From the NCBI GenBank assembly GCA_037974665.1, contig CM075765.1:7073501-7137500 (forward strand): 64,000 nt of DNA. Reading direction: 5' to 3'. Source of the stretch: Ehretia macrophylla (taxonomy: Eukaryota; Streptophyta; Magnoliopsida; Boraginales; Ehretiaceae). The position numbers were made by a program, and so were the translations under genes. The stretch's first letter is position 1. Each line of letters begins with the position of its first letter. Shown here one piece after another: positions 24,045 to 34,790 of this stretch. The notes below the pieces were generated by a model. The model worked only from the letters and a program-made list of their open reading frames with translations. It did no database searches and was not told the DNA's origin.

Positions 24045-24275
24045 AACATCTTCAGCTTCCCTTTTCGGCGCCATGTTTCTCCTTGGTGCGTTTTGAGCAA
24101 CTTGTGGCTACCCTTGCTGTGCTCGACCTTCTACTCTATCCATCATCTCATGTAGCTGCTTCAATTCAGCCCTCATTATCCGTCTCATCTCTCCCATCAA
24201 TGCCTGCATTTGTAAGTTCTGTCCAACGGGTTGTTGAACACCTTCATTAAAGTTGTCTGCTTGATTTTGAGACAT
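24045..24275 (-). pseudogene. Retrotransposon gag N-terminus (Ty3-like), truncated
   Basis: ATG at 24275-24273 opens a frame starting MSQNQADNFNEG. It continues with a basic/acidic helix (GEMRRIMRAELKQLHEMMD, about residues 30-48) of the kind found at the start of plant Ty3 Gag polyproteins. After 55 codons there is an in-frame TAG at 24110-24108. The frame then reads on (NAPRRNMAPKREAED) until the deletion junction near 24045. Gag packages element RNA, but here the retrotransposon-gag core and zinc knuckle are gone. Assignment to Gag rests on this short helix, its position after a PBS and the flanking LTR. Clade not determined. Confidence 0.6.
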
Positions 24276-25155
24276 GATTAAATTTCACTCCCTCACGTGT
24301 TTCACTCAACTCAATTTGGCTTTTACCCTTTAATATTCTCACACACTCTGCTTTTTTTCTCTCGTATTCTCCTTCAAGTCCCTAGAAATTACCAAGAATA
24401 CCAAGCAGCGTAATAATCTATTTCGGAATCTGACTTTTTTTTTCAGACCTCTAAGACTCTGGAAACAAGGTTAGAGAAAGAAAATTGACCAAAACTCAAA
24501 GAAGGAAACATAGAAAAAGAAGAAAAGTTGAGAATACCCTATTGGAAAACACAAAAACACCTAAAACTCATAGAAAACAACGGAATTAGGCCCTAAGAGG
24601 ATGGTGCCCACAGCCAAGCTGTGGGTTATGCTCAGATCGTCGTTTCCCTTTAGAAAAGTTTGGCCTCGCAAGCTAATTCTCCAAAAAAAAAAATTGTACT
24701 GTTCACTGATTTGCTTTTTTTTTCCAGCTCCAAACTGTTTTTTTTTTTTTTTGATCTTTTCTTGACCTTTGTTTTCTTTTCTTGATGTTCTTTTCTTGAT
24801 TTTCAGAAGCGAACACAATGAGCAAGTCACCAAAAATTTGAATTTGACACTAAGACAATAAACGGGATTGAACACACAACCAATTAGGGTTTTGTCCTAA
24901 TTGAAAACCTTAACCCTACCCACGGATTTGATGAGAAAACAAAAAAATACTTGAAAGCATGACACGGATTTCAACAAGAAAACAGACTTGAAACACAAGA
25001 TAAGAAACAAAATTGAAGCAAGAACGGAATTTAAACACAACCTGAATTGGCAGCAAGACACAATCAAGAACAAAGAAAGGAATTTAAACCTAGACCTAGA
25101 CTCACGGAATTAACTAAGAAAATAAGAAAATAATAGGCAAACCTGATAAACCTAA

Positions 25156-25168
25156 GCTCTGATTACCA
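25156..25168 (-). promoter_or_regulatory. Primer-binding site of the minus-strand Ty3-like element
   Basis: Plus strand GCTCTGATTACCA; minus strand TGGTAATCAGAGC, the Met-tRNA type with one inserted base, two bases from the LTR end at 25171. Confidence 0.75.
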
Positions 25169-25170
25169 AC

Positions 25171-26670
25171 TGATACGAACCACGCCAACATGTGACGCGA
25201 CCCAACACCAAATATGGCAAACGATCCCAAGACCTTTCAGGAATGGATAGAACCTCGACCCTATGCTTAGCAAAGCTAGAACCTTGGTATAGTTGAGGAC
25301 GCCACAAACGAGGATGGAGATCTCGTTTGATAAGTCAGAGTTGAACGCCACAAGAATAATCTTGATAAGTTCAAAAAAGTTCTTTAGAACTTAAAAAGAA
25401 TACTCTTACAAATTTAATATCAAAGCTGTCTTTTTTTTATTTCTTGCAAGTCAGCCTTATATAGGCAAAGAACAAATAAGTTTCTTAATTAGAAAAGACT
25501 CATAAACCCTAGCTGAAATAGAAAAATGTGAATAGTAACTAGGTCAAAGGAAACAAACTTGGAGACCAAGAAAAGACTCCTATTAACTATTCACGTGAAT
25601 AGTGATATGAATAGTAATTAAAAAGGAAGCAAACTTGCAGTCCAAGAAAAGCTCCTTTCTAGTGTGAACACCTAATCTTGCAACCGAAGAAAGACTTATC
25701 CCTAGTGTGAACACCTAAATTTCGTCCTTTGTGGACCCTAGGAAATAAACTAAAATTCAAAACACTTGAACTAAGATAGAATTACAAAGAAATCAAATCT
25801 TGACCAAATCTTCAAATCTTCTTGAAACTTCTTGAAAAATCTTGAAGTTCTTGAATCTTGAAAATAGAATATTGACTTGAATCTTTGCTGGAAAATTCGC
25901 CCAAAAGGTTCAATGAATGTGGACGCCCAATTGGTTCATTGAATGTGGACGCTTCAATTGGTTCATTGAATGTGGACGCTCAAGGCTGGTTCTCATCATT
26001 AAGAACTTCAAGATTCTTCAAGAAGTTTCAAGAAGATTTGGTCAAGATTTGATTCTTTGTAATTCTATCTTAGTTCAAGTATTTTGAATTTTAGTTTATT
26101 TCCTAGGGTCCACTAAGGACGAAAATTAGGTGTGCACATTAGGGAAAAGGCTGTCTTGGGTTGCAAGATTTAGTGTTCACACTAGAAAGGAGCTTTTCTT
26201 GGGCTGCAAGTTTGTTTCCTTTTTAGTTACTATTCATATCACTATTCACGTGAATACTTAATAGGAGTCTTTTCTTGGTCTCCAAGTTTGTTTCCTTTGA
26301 CCTAGTTACTATTCACATTTTTCTATTTCAGCTAGGGTTTAGGAGTCTTTTCTAATTATGAAACTTATTTGTTCTTTGCCTATATAAGGCTGATTTGCAA
26401 GAAATAAAGTAAGACAACTTTGATATTAAATTTGTGAGATTATTCTCCTTAAGTTCTTAAGAACTTTTCGAACTTATCAAGATTATTCTTGTGGCATTCA
26501 CCTTGACTTATCAAACAAGACTTCCATCCCCGTTTGTGGCGTCCTCAACTATACCAAGGTTCTAGCTTTGCTAAGCATAAGGTCAAGGTTCCATCCATTC
26601 CTGAAAGGTCTTGGGGTCGTTTGCCATATTTGATGTTGGGTCGCGTCACATGTTGGCGTGGTTCGTATCA
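25171..26670. repeat. 1.5-kb fold-back: two opposed LTR copies, arms of about 0.7 kb
   Basis: The left arm starts TGATACGAACCACGCC and the right arm ends GGCGTGGTTCGTATCA. Matching continues inward (for example AGACCTTTCAGGAATGGAT, AACCTTGGTATAGTTGAGG, ACTATTCACGTGAAT each in both orientations) to about 25868 on the left and 25990 on the right. The left arm is the 5' LTR of the minus-strand element to its left. The right arm is an LTR in the opposite direction with no PBS after it. A transcript through this region could form a long hairpin. The non-repeated centre holds a three-unit minisatellite. Confidence 0.85.
25907..25985. repeat. Three-unit minisatellite at fold-back centre
   Basis: Units of 26-27 bp, GGTTCAWTGAATGTGGACGC plus 6-7 bases, starting at 25907, 25933 and 25960. 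Confidence 0.85.
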
Positions 26671-27624
26671 ATTAAGCTAAAATTTAATCTAAAACATGTA
26701 CACAAGGCCCAAGCCCAAATCAATATGTCTCATTGGCCTACGTACATTCATTTTACCCCAATAGTCTATTAAAAGACATTATATCAACATATAATAAGTT
26801 TTAACATTTCTTAAACTTCGAAATATCTAAATAAAATACATTAGACTATTTCCAAATTCAAGATTAGAATATAATGGCCTTCTATTATGTGAAATTGATT
26901 TTGCAATTATCAAGACATATAACTAGTTGCCTATTTGACTATTAAACTCTTTTAATCATCAAATAGTCCTTAACATAATTATGTGCATGAACTAGTTAAA
27001 ATAAGCTTAAAACAACTTTTCAAAGTTTCACTTTAACACATGCTTATAATCTATTTTAACTTTTGAGGACTTCAAGGCAACTACAAGCATATTACCATGT
27101 CCATCAAAAATAACACACCAAACCCAAATAGCAAGGGAATTTCGGCCATCTCAAGATAACAATACTATAATTGTTTTCATCAAGTTTTGACTTTACAAAC
27201 ATGCATAAAAGATCATTTCAAGAAATAGCTTTTTAGCTATTAGTATGATTTCTTGATTCAAGGACATATGCCAACATTCAAAGATCAAACTCAACAATTA
27301 TCTTCATACTTTAGCATATCCAACAAGAAGATCAACTATTCTTAACATGCATGTAACAAAAGACCATTAATAAGTATAGATTTAACATGCAAGCTCAAGT
27401 CTACATATAAACTCATATATTCATAAGATCTACATATACAAGTAACGATCAAGACTAGATCTAAACATGCAATCATCTAGGCTTATCATAGACTTCAATA
27501 CTTGCATCTTTTAAGAGCCAACTTTTGGCCTAGGTGGCATGCATACGCACGGCCTAACCAAGAAGTCAACATAAGACCATAATGCTAGTTCTATGGACAT
27601 CAAAAAAAAAAAAAAAAAACAAAG
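26671..27624 (-). other. Probable leader/internal remnant of minus-strand Copia-like element, non-coding
   Basis: Lies downstream (minus sense) of a PBS and LTR at 27625-30018. No frame with recognisable gag or pol. It holds an 18-base A run (27602-27619). The left end abuts the fold-back at 26670 without a recognisable element end. Confidence 0.4.
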
Positions 27625-27636
27625 GCTCTTATGCCA
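27625..27636 (-). promoter_or_regulatory. Primer-binding site of the minus-strand Copia-like element
   Basis: Plus strand GCTCTTATGCCA; minus strand TGGCATAAGAGC, 10 of 12 positions of TGGTATCAGAGC, two bases from the proposed LTR end at 27639. Confidence 0.6.
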
Positions 27637-27638
27637 TT

Positions 27639-28739
27639 TGAAGGGTGCAAGCCAACACATATAGATATCATGTCTAAGCATACATCATGGTTGGATTCAA
27701 GATCGAGAAAGTTATGCATAGATACATAGCTAGGGCCGAATCTACATAAGGCACATTTCAAAACTTCTAGCAAATATCAACATGTATACTTTCATAACAT
27801 GTCCATATACTAACAAGTTAGCATCATATATCATATATATAATGAAAGGGAGGTTAGAAAGTTATACCTCTTGAAGACCTAGAAGGTGATGGTGAAGCTT
27901 TGAAGTTGACCTTTTGATTCCTTCTAACTTGAAGGCCCTAGTTGGTCCACCAAGCATCCAAAGTCCACCAATCCTCAAAACCAAAAAGTGTTAGTACACT
28001 TTTTATATTTGGAGCTATATGTGTGGTTTATTTTGCAAGGGAAAAAAACTATCTCTTCTTTCTTCACTTGGCCGAGCACCACACTAGCTTGGTAAAAAAG
28101 ATGAAGTTTTCTCTATATTTTTCTTGCTTTGGCCGTGTAGGTATTAGTGTGTGTAACAGAGTTGTTATCTATTGTTTAATATATTACTTGCATATAGAAA
28201 GAGCCAATCAAATATTAATCTCTTTCTTGTTTCAATAAACCAAGCCATGCATATCAATAGATCATAATCATTAGTAGTAGATGGTAAGATTTCAACCTTC
28301 TCTCTCCTCCACGGCTTGACCAAAAATGTGAGTAGAAGGAGAGAATGTTGTCATCTTATTATATATATATATATATATAATCTTACTTTATTGAGATAGC
28401 CAATCACAATTGTTTTCTTCTAAAGTTAAAGCCATACAAATCCTAAGATTACAATCATTGCAATCTAAAGGTTAACTTTATTCTCTCTCTTAACACTTGG
28501 CAAAAAGGTTCTATCATCAAAAGCAAAGGTCAAGATTCTTTTGTCTTTATTCAAAGTTAATCTTATCCATTCATTTCAAATTCAAATGACTAGGATTGAT
28601 GACATGGACAATCCTACATCTCACATGCCACATGTCAATACCCAATCATTAATTTGCCTTTTTCATTTGATGACTACGATGATGACGTGGCATTCCACAA
28701 ATTACATCATCATTACACATATACATATATAAACACCTT

Positions 28740-28775
<36 letters not shown>

Positions 28776-30018
28776 GCCATTCTAATCTCTATTAGAATAA
28801 ATATATTGAAACAACTTTTCAATAATTGTAGTTTGGCTCCAAAAGTTTTGGTAATTACAATTTGACCCTAAAACTTTTTAAAATTATACTTTTGGCCCAA
28901 TTACTAACATAGATGACTCTTAACACCTTAAAGTCACCAACCACATAATATAAGTTTTCAGTGAACTTATTCATGATACTTATTAGTGTGTGACCTTATA
29001 GATTGATGATCGCGTATCGATGAGGGACCGAAAAACCTCTTTATCTATTTCGGAAATGTCTTCGTCATTTACCGAAATACCTCATGCTCATGAGTGACGC
29101 ACCAGTAATGAACGTACCATGAGAATATAAACGATAATGAAGACGACGTCTCTAATGAATCCATTTAGCCGTTGAGAATTAGCGTGTAATCTGATCATTC
29201 TGTTAAAAATGCCCCGATCAAGAAAGGACCATGAATGGGTTAAGTTCACCTCCGATACTATGTATAAATCTGAATCGGTAAAACGAGAGATGACTACCAT
29301 GGAAAAACCCATTTCCATCACTTCATACTCGCTTTGGCCAAGGACTTCCTCGTTTAACGATTGATTTCAAATATCATAGGACATCGCCTCATGCCGGAGG
29401 TTAACATTTCTTATCTTGACAATTACCTATCGGTTCATACCATAAAACTAAAATGCAAAAGACCGTAACCCACCTTATCGAAGACGGACATTGACCGACG
29501 CAATATTTAGCCCCTGATATAATCGGCAACCATAATTTCTCAAGTCTGAGGATTAATTTGTACAATTCCCAACTAAATAGTAAACTATTAACCTGAAATC
29601 ATGCAATTCACTATTTATTATCACATTCAATGATCCGTACACAGACGATCACTCATATGTTTATTAGTCCATATCATCATGTTGTTCTGGCACTTCGCAC
29701 GCCATCATTTATCATTAACATCACTATGTTAATCAAAGGTAATAACATATGGTAACCTGTACTCGATTATTCTAGTCCCGGTTGAATAATCTGAAGGGCT
29801 ATGAATCGATTCTTAATGTTTATCATATCGAAGAAAAAGTATGAAATATCTTAAACTCTTTTAGAACATTTTTCTTCTCGGCATTAGAGACATATTCATA
29901 TCAAAGCGGAGAATATGAATATCCTACAAATGACATAGTGTATAAAACACAAAAACATATTCTTATTAAACCCTAATAAGGTCATCTCAAACTATAGCAT
30001 TAGGGCATATCCCTAACA
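27639..30018 (-). mobile_element. Copia-like LTR, minus strand (about 2.38 kb)
   Basis: On the minus strand it starts TGTTAGGGATATGCCCTAAT at 30018, a start typical of several plant Copia lineages, and ends ...CCCTTCA at 27639, followed by a PBS. Contains dinucleotide AT runs at 28359-28380 and 28742-28774. Its right edge lies exactly where the Athila 5' LTR sequence resumes (AAAACAAACC), so it may have inserted into that LTR, but the other half of the LTR is not found on its left. The reading frames at 27942, 28541 and 29088 have no recognisable features. The lineage is inferred from the LTR terminus only. Confidence 0.6.
28742..28774. repeat. AT dinucleotide microsatellite
   Basis: Uninterrupted AT run of about 30 bases inside the Copia-like LTR; a shorter one is at 28359-28380. 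Confidence 0.9.
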
Positions 30019-30479
30019 AAAACAAACCTTTTACACTAGGTTATAAGGATAAATCCATACTGCAGACGGAAAGACACCTATAACAGATGTAATAATCAAG
30101 ACTTTTATCAGACTAAAGTAATTAACTAGGTTAATGCTTGTAGCTTAACCCTTGTATAGAATTATAGAATCCTGGATACCGACCTAGATTAATTACCTCA
30201 TTACTTATCCGGCCCTCTAGATTCTTTTCCCTCGTATTCCGTAAAACCTTAGTTAGTTTAGCTTAGTTTACTTTTTTGCACGATACTCAAAACTCTTTTA
30301 CAAACTATCACGTTCTCACTTAAACACTCTCACACTACTTCATTAACTAACTCACGAGCTTCCCTGTGGAATTCGACTCTGTACTCAGAGCACATTACAC
30401 TACATAATCCGTGTACTTGCGGGTTATTAAAACTTGGTCAATTTTGCACACTTTAATATTACCAACCTCGAATGCATTA
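30019..30479 (+). mobile_element. Athila/Tat 5' LTR, last 461 bp only
   Basis: Collinear with the last part of the 3' LTR. Ends CGAATGCATTA, against CAAATGCATCA at 40015. The 5' portion is absent; the Copia-like LTR end lies immediately to the left. Confidence 0.85.
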
Positions 30480-30485
30480 AGTTTT

Positions 30486-30503
30486 TGGCGTCATTGTCGA
30501 GGA
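30486..30503 (+). promoter_or_regulatory. Primer-binding site, Asp-tRNA type (degenerate)
   Basis: TGGCGTCATTGTCGAGGA corresponds to the TGGCGCCGTTGCCGGGGA used by Athila/Tat elements; four transitions. It supports the lineage call independently of the proteins. Confidence 0.85.
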
Positions 30504-30681
30504 AACACGGTATAGTTAGTTTTTGACAAAAGTAAATTATGAACTTGTTTTAAGTGTTGTAATTATTTTCTATATTGTTCATACTTGTTTTAAACTGTTT
30601 TAATTGTATTACTGCTTGTAAAGTATATTAGTATTATAAATCTTGTAATTTCATTTCATATTTAAATTTATAAGTTTTTGT

Positions 30682-31700
30682 ATGCACGGGCATCATTCCT
30701 TGAACCTGGAACTCGCCCAGTTTGATCCTGAGCTCCTAAAGAATTTACGTATGAAGTTACAGTTCCTAATGGCAAATCAAGAAGGAAATGTTCAAAACCT
30801 TCCGCCTCTTCCTATAACTCAACTTGTTAATCGACTTGTGAACCAACCAATGACTCTTTGTCAATATTTCTCTCTGGGAGATTACAATCCCAAGTTTGCC
30901 ATAGCCCCACTAGCTCTTAGCAATGTAAATTGTGAGCTCAAAACAGGGACAATTTCAATGCTTGCTTCCTTCTATGAAAAAAAGCAACGAAAACCCTCAT
31001 GCTCACATCATACAATTCATGGAAGCATGTTCAACGCTTCATGTTCCGAACGTGAGCCGTGAGAATTTTCAACTACGTCTTTTCCCTTTTTCATTGAAAG
31101 ATAAAGCCAAGCAGTGACTAAATCATCTAGACGTATGAGTGATTACATCATAGGAAGAACTTAATTGAAAATTTTTACATAGGTTCTTTCCAATGGCTAA
31201 AATTACCACTATGCGAACAGTCATCATGACATTCGCTCAATCGGACTTGGAGCCCTGTCATGAGTCATGGGAAAATTTAATGATCTTAGGAATCAATGTC
31301 CTCACCATGGGTTTGAACGTCCTAAACTATTGTATTATTTCTTTAAAGGTCTTACATCTCAGCAAAAAATGATGGTTAATGCAATGAGCAATGGAGGTTT
31401 CTTTAACCTCACAGGGGACAAAGCTTGGAGTAGAATAGAGAATATAGCTGAAGACTCTTTTCATAATACATCTATAGATAGAAAAAGTAAGAGCACACAC
31501 AATCCCCAAAAGAGGGCATTCTTCGAAGTTAACTCCAATTCACATCTGACGATAAAGTAGATAACCTAGTACTACAAGTAGAAAAATTCATCTTTCTAGG
31601 GTCTACTTCTTCACAAGCTCCTCAAATTTCAGAAGTATGTGTTGTATGCTCTACAGTGGATCACTTTACTCTGGATTTCCCAATCGGTTCACAAATCCCT
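30682..31700 (+). pseudogene. Athila-type gag remnant
   Basis: Gag would form the particle that packages element RNA. From ATG 30682 the frame reads to NVNCELKTGTISMLASFY (about residues 86-103), the start of the retrotransposon-gag domain. It then shifts near 30975 to a second frame with HAHIIQFMEACSTLHV and LRLFPFSLKDKAKQ, followed by a stop. A third piece at 31267-31560 holds the domain end (WENFNDLRNQCPHHGFE, LYYFFKGLT, GDKAWSRIENIAEDS). A zinc-knuckle relic CVVCSTVDHFTLDF lies near 31638; its last cysteine is replaced by phenylalanine. At least two frameshifts and several stops, so non-functional. Followed by degenerate linker sequence to 32100. Confidence 0.85.
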
Positions 31701-32106
31701 GAGGTCATGCAAGAAAAAAGGCTATGCCACTCAATGATATACAAGGAATTATAATCCTTACTCTAACACGTATAATCTTGGCTGGCGAGACAATCCTGCA
31801 TTCTTATAGTGATAAGGGAATCAAGAGCCTCAGTTTCCTCAACAACAATATCAGAAACAACCATATCAAAAGCCACAAAATTCTAACCCTCTTGGTTTTT
31901 ACGAAGTTCAGAAAGATCCGTTCAGAACACAATTGAATAATTTTCCCGCTCTTCCTCTTGCACAGTCATCATCTGATGACAAGTTTGATAAACTCTTATA
32001 AGTGGTCCAAGTTCAGCAACAGTCTATTGCTAAACTTGAGGGCCAAATCGTGCAACTGGCCCAAAATATAAGTATGAGAAATGAGGGTAAACTCCTGTCT
32101 TAGACC

Positions 32107-33020
32107 GTGGAAAATCCACGAGTACAATGTAGTAATGTCCAAACTAAGACTATCCAAGAACATGTTAAGGCTGTGACTACCCTTAGGAGTAGGAAAATAA
32201 TTAAAAAAGAGGTCAGAGAAAAGAATAGGGATATTCCTGAAGAATTAGAGGAACTTGAGAACGAGGATTTAAACAACGACATCTATGACTCCCGTAGGAA
32301 TGAAAACCCAACGGTAGAGCCAATAGTTGAACCATCCTCTCAAGTACCTTTCCTAATAGCTCTTTCTCGTCCGAAACCGACTGATAATCTTAAACAGCTC
32401 AAGGTCTTAGAGCATTTAAAAGATATCAAGATCAATCTACCTTTAGTTGAGGTAATTCAACAGATCCTAGCCTATGCAAAATTTCTGAAGGATCTGTGTG
32501 TGAAAAAAAGACGGACCCAAAAAGGGTCTGACTTACTAAAAAGGTTAGTAACATCTGTACTTGAGGACTGCCTCAGAAGTCCAGTAACCTAAGACCTTTC
32601 ACAATACCATGTTTCATTAATGACCAACGTGTAAAAAATACCTTGATTGACTTAGGGTCAAGTGTTAACCTAATCCCACACATAGTCTATCAAAGGATAA
32701 GTCTTGGGGAGTTAATTCCAACTAATGTTACCCTCAAACTAGCAAATAGATCTAAAAGAAGACCTCAAGGAATAGTTGAGGATGTCCTTGTTAGAGTTGA
32801 AGACTTTCTATTCCCTATGGATTTTACTGTGTTAGATATGGACTTAGGCCTTAATAACAAAAATACCATACCCGTCTTACTAGGCAGAGCATTCCTAGTA
32901 ATATCAGATGCTATTATTTACTGTAGGACAGGAATGATAGAATTGACATTTGGGAACATGAGAACAAAACTAAGGGTTGCTGATGTAGCCAATAAGTTGA
33001 ATCAAGATGAAGAAGAATAA
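32107..33020 (+). pseudogene. Athila-type gag-pol linker and aspartic protease remnant
   Basis: 32107-32592 is a charged linker segment (TTLRSRKIIKKEV, RPKPTDNLKQLK), typical of the region before protease in Athila/Tat polyproteins, ending in a stop. 32643-33020 carries the retropepsin: the active-site triad region reads IDLGSSVNLIP (residues 2-12), where the usual form is D-S/T/L-G, so D and G are present. It continues with GIVEDVLVRVEDFLFPMDF and PVLLGRAFLVISDA. The protease would cleave the polyprotein. The frame is open across this domain but separated from its neighbours by stops. Confidence 0.85.
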
Positions 33021-33050
33021 TGCTTCCATTTAGATGTCATTGATTCATGT

Positions 33051-34218
33051 ATGAATGAATTTGCACATTCACTATTAACCCCTGACGAAGAAATAGCAGA
33101 GCTTGAAAGGCTCCTGTATGATTGCGACATTTCACCAGAAATGATCGCTTCCACTTCTCTTGTTACTAATCCTGAAAAAACTGATCAAGTAACAGCTCCT
33201 CACTTTGAAACTTCAAATAGTCCCATCGTTGAGTTTCCACCTGCTTTGGAACTTAAAACATTGCCTGACCATCTTAAATATGACTACTTAGGACCTAATG
33301 AGGCCTTTCCAATCATCACTGCCTTGGATTTAACCACCGAGCATGAAGACAAACTCCTAGAAGTTCTAAATACTAACAAAAAGGCAATAGGTTGGACTAT
33401 CATTGATCTTAAGAGAATTGATCCCTCTGTTTGTATGCATAAATTTACCTCGAAGAAGGAGCTACTCCTTCTCGAGAGTTTCAAAGGCGACTGAACCCTA
33501 AAATAGGGGACGCCATCCATAAAAAGGTGATAAATTGCTTGATGAGGGTAGTATCTACCCGATCTCTGAGAGCCCATGGGTAAGTCCGATATAGGTAGTA
33601 TTGAAGAAATCTGGGATTATAGTGATCCCAAATGGCAAATGTGAGCTAATTTCTACATGCACTACCACTGGGTAGCGTGTATGCATTGATTATAGAAAGC
33701 TCAACTCCAAGACAAGGAAAGACCATTTCCCTTTACCCTTCATTGACCAAGTCTTAGATAGAGTAGCCGAACAAGGCTACTATTATTTCTTAGATGGGTA
33801 TTCGGGATATAACCATATCACAGTTTTCCCTAAAGATCAAGAAAAAGGCTACATTCACGTGCCCCTATGGGACTTTTATATTTCGGTGTATGCCTTTCGG
33901 CCTTTGCAATACACCTGTGACATTTCAAAGGGTATAATGGCAATTTTTTGGGATATGATCCAAAAGTTCCTAGAAGTCTTCATGGATGAATTCTCAGGGT
34001 TTGGAGCTACCTTCGATGAATATCTCACACACCTTTCACAAGTGCTAGACCAATACATTGAAATGAATCTGGTTCTAAGTTGGGAAAAAAGCCATTTTAT
34101 GGTTAGACAAGGTATAGTTCTTGGCCATGTGGTCATACAGAATAGTATTCATATGAACCCAGCCAAAGTCGAGCTAATAGAAAAGCTACTTGCACCTAAG
34201 ACGGTGTGTGATATTTGA
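33051..34218 (+). pseudogene. Athila-type reverse transcriptase remnant
   Basis: 33051-33494 leads into RT (KKAIGWTIIDLKRIDPSVCM, HKFTSKK). Frameshifts follow around 33460-33860, where DNA still encodes REFQRRLNP and DGYSGYNHI-like motifs in shifting frames. 33859-34218 covers the palm (DFYISVYAFRPLQYTCDI, then KFLEVFMDEFSGFG). The catalytic box is FMDE instead of FMDD, so the second aspartate is lost. The tail LGHVVIQNSIHMNPAKVELI is the conserved region after the palm. Multiple stops; dead. Confidence 0.88.
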
Positions 34219-34790
34219 TCATTCCTTGGTCATGCCGGTTTCTATCGGTGTTTCATCAAGGACTTTAGCCATATAGCTCAACCTCTCTCAAGTCTTCTAG
34301 CACATGATATTGTATTCAATTTCGATGACAAGTTCTCAGAAGATTTTGAGAAGCTTAGATCCTTGCTATTTTCTGCCCCTACCATCCAACCTTATAATTG
34401 CAGTTTTCCCTTTGAAATAATGTGCGATGCATATGACTATGCAGTAAGAGCTGTGTTAGGACATCGTAGGGATAAACTACCTACTATGATTTATTATGCC
34501 AACAAAACCTTGGATGACGCACAAAAGAACTATTCTACCATTGAAAAAGAATTGTTGGTTGTAGTCTTCTCCTTGGACAAGTTCAAGTCTTACATTTTAG
34601 GATCTAAAGTAATAGTGTACACGAACCACGCTGCTTTGCGGTATTTATTGACCAAATTGGATACAAAGCCCAGTTTAAGCGTTGGCTATTACTCCTTCAA
34701 GAGTTTGACCTCGAGATCAAGGACAAAAAATGAAGCAAGAATTTTTTCGTTGATCATCTATTACGTCTTGTATGTGATTCTCTTAGTGAC
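34219..34790 (+). pseudogene. Athila-type RNase H remnant
   Basis: 34363-34700 encodes FEIMCDAYDYAVRAVLG (first catalytic Asp present), IYYANKTLDDAQKNYSTIEK followed by ELLVVVF (Glu present) and SKVIVYTNHAALRYLL. The third acidic residue (usual YTDHAAL) is Asn. RNase H would remove the RNA strand during cDNA synthesis. The frame decays after LDTKPSL. Directly upstream (34219-34330) is the RT-RNase H connection SFLGHAGFYRCFIKDFS. Confidence 0.85.

Larger units (their letters stand above)
23736..25170 (-). mobile_element. Deleted Ty3-like element: LTR remnant, gag start, leader and PBS
   Basis: Read on the minus strand: an LTR ends at 25171 (CGTATCA), a primer-binding site lies at 25168-25156, an A/T-rich leader follows, then a gag start at 24275. 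At about 24045 the sequence jumps into LTR sequence (23736-24044) that matches the LTR at 26430-26660, so most of gag and all of pol have been deleted. The right-hand leader contains low-complexity T and A runs but no convincing gene. The left end is joined directly to the broken copy-E LTR. Confidence 0.75.

Noticed and set aside
24561..24875. 104-codon Lys-rich minus-strand frame
   Set aside because: Lies in the low-complexity leader of the deleted Ty3-like element; T-runs produce the poly-Lys and Phe stretches.
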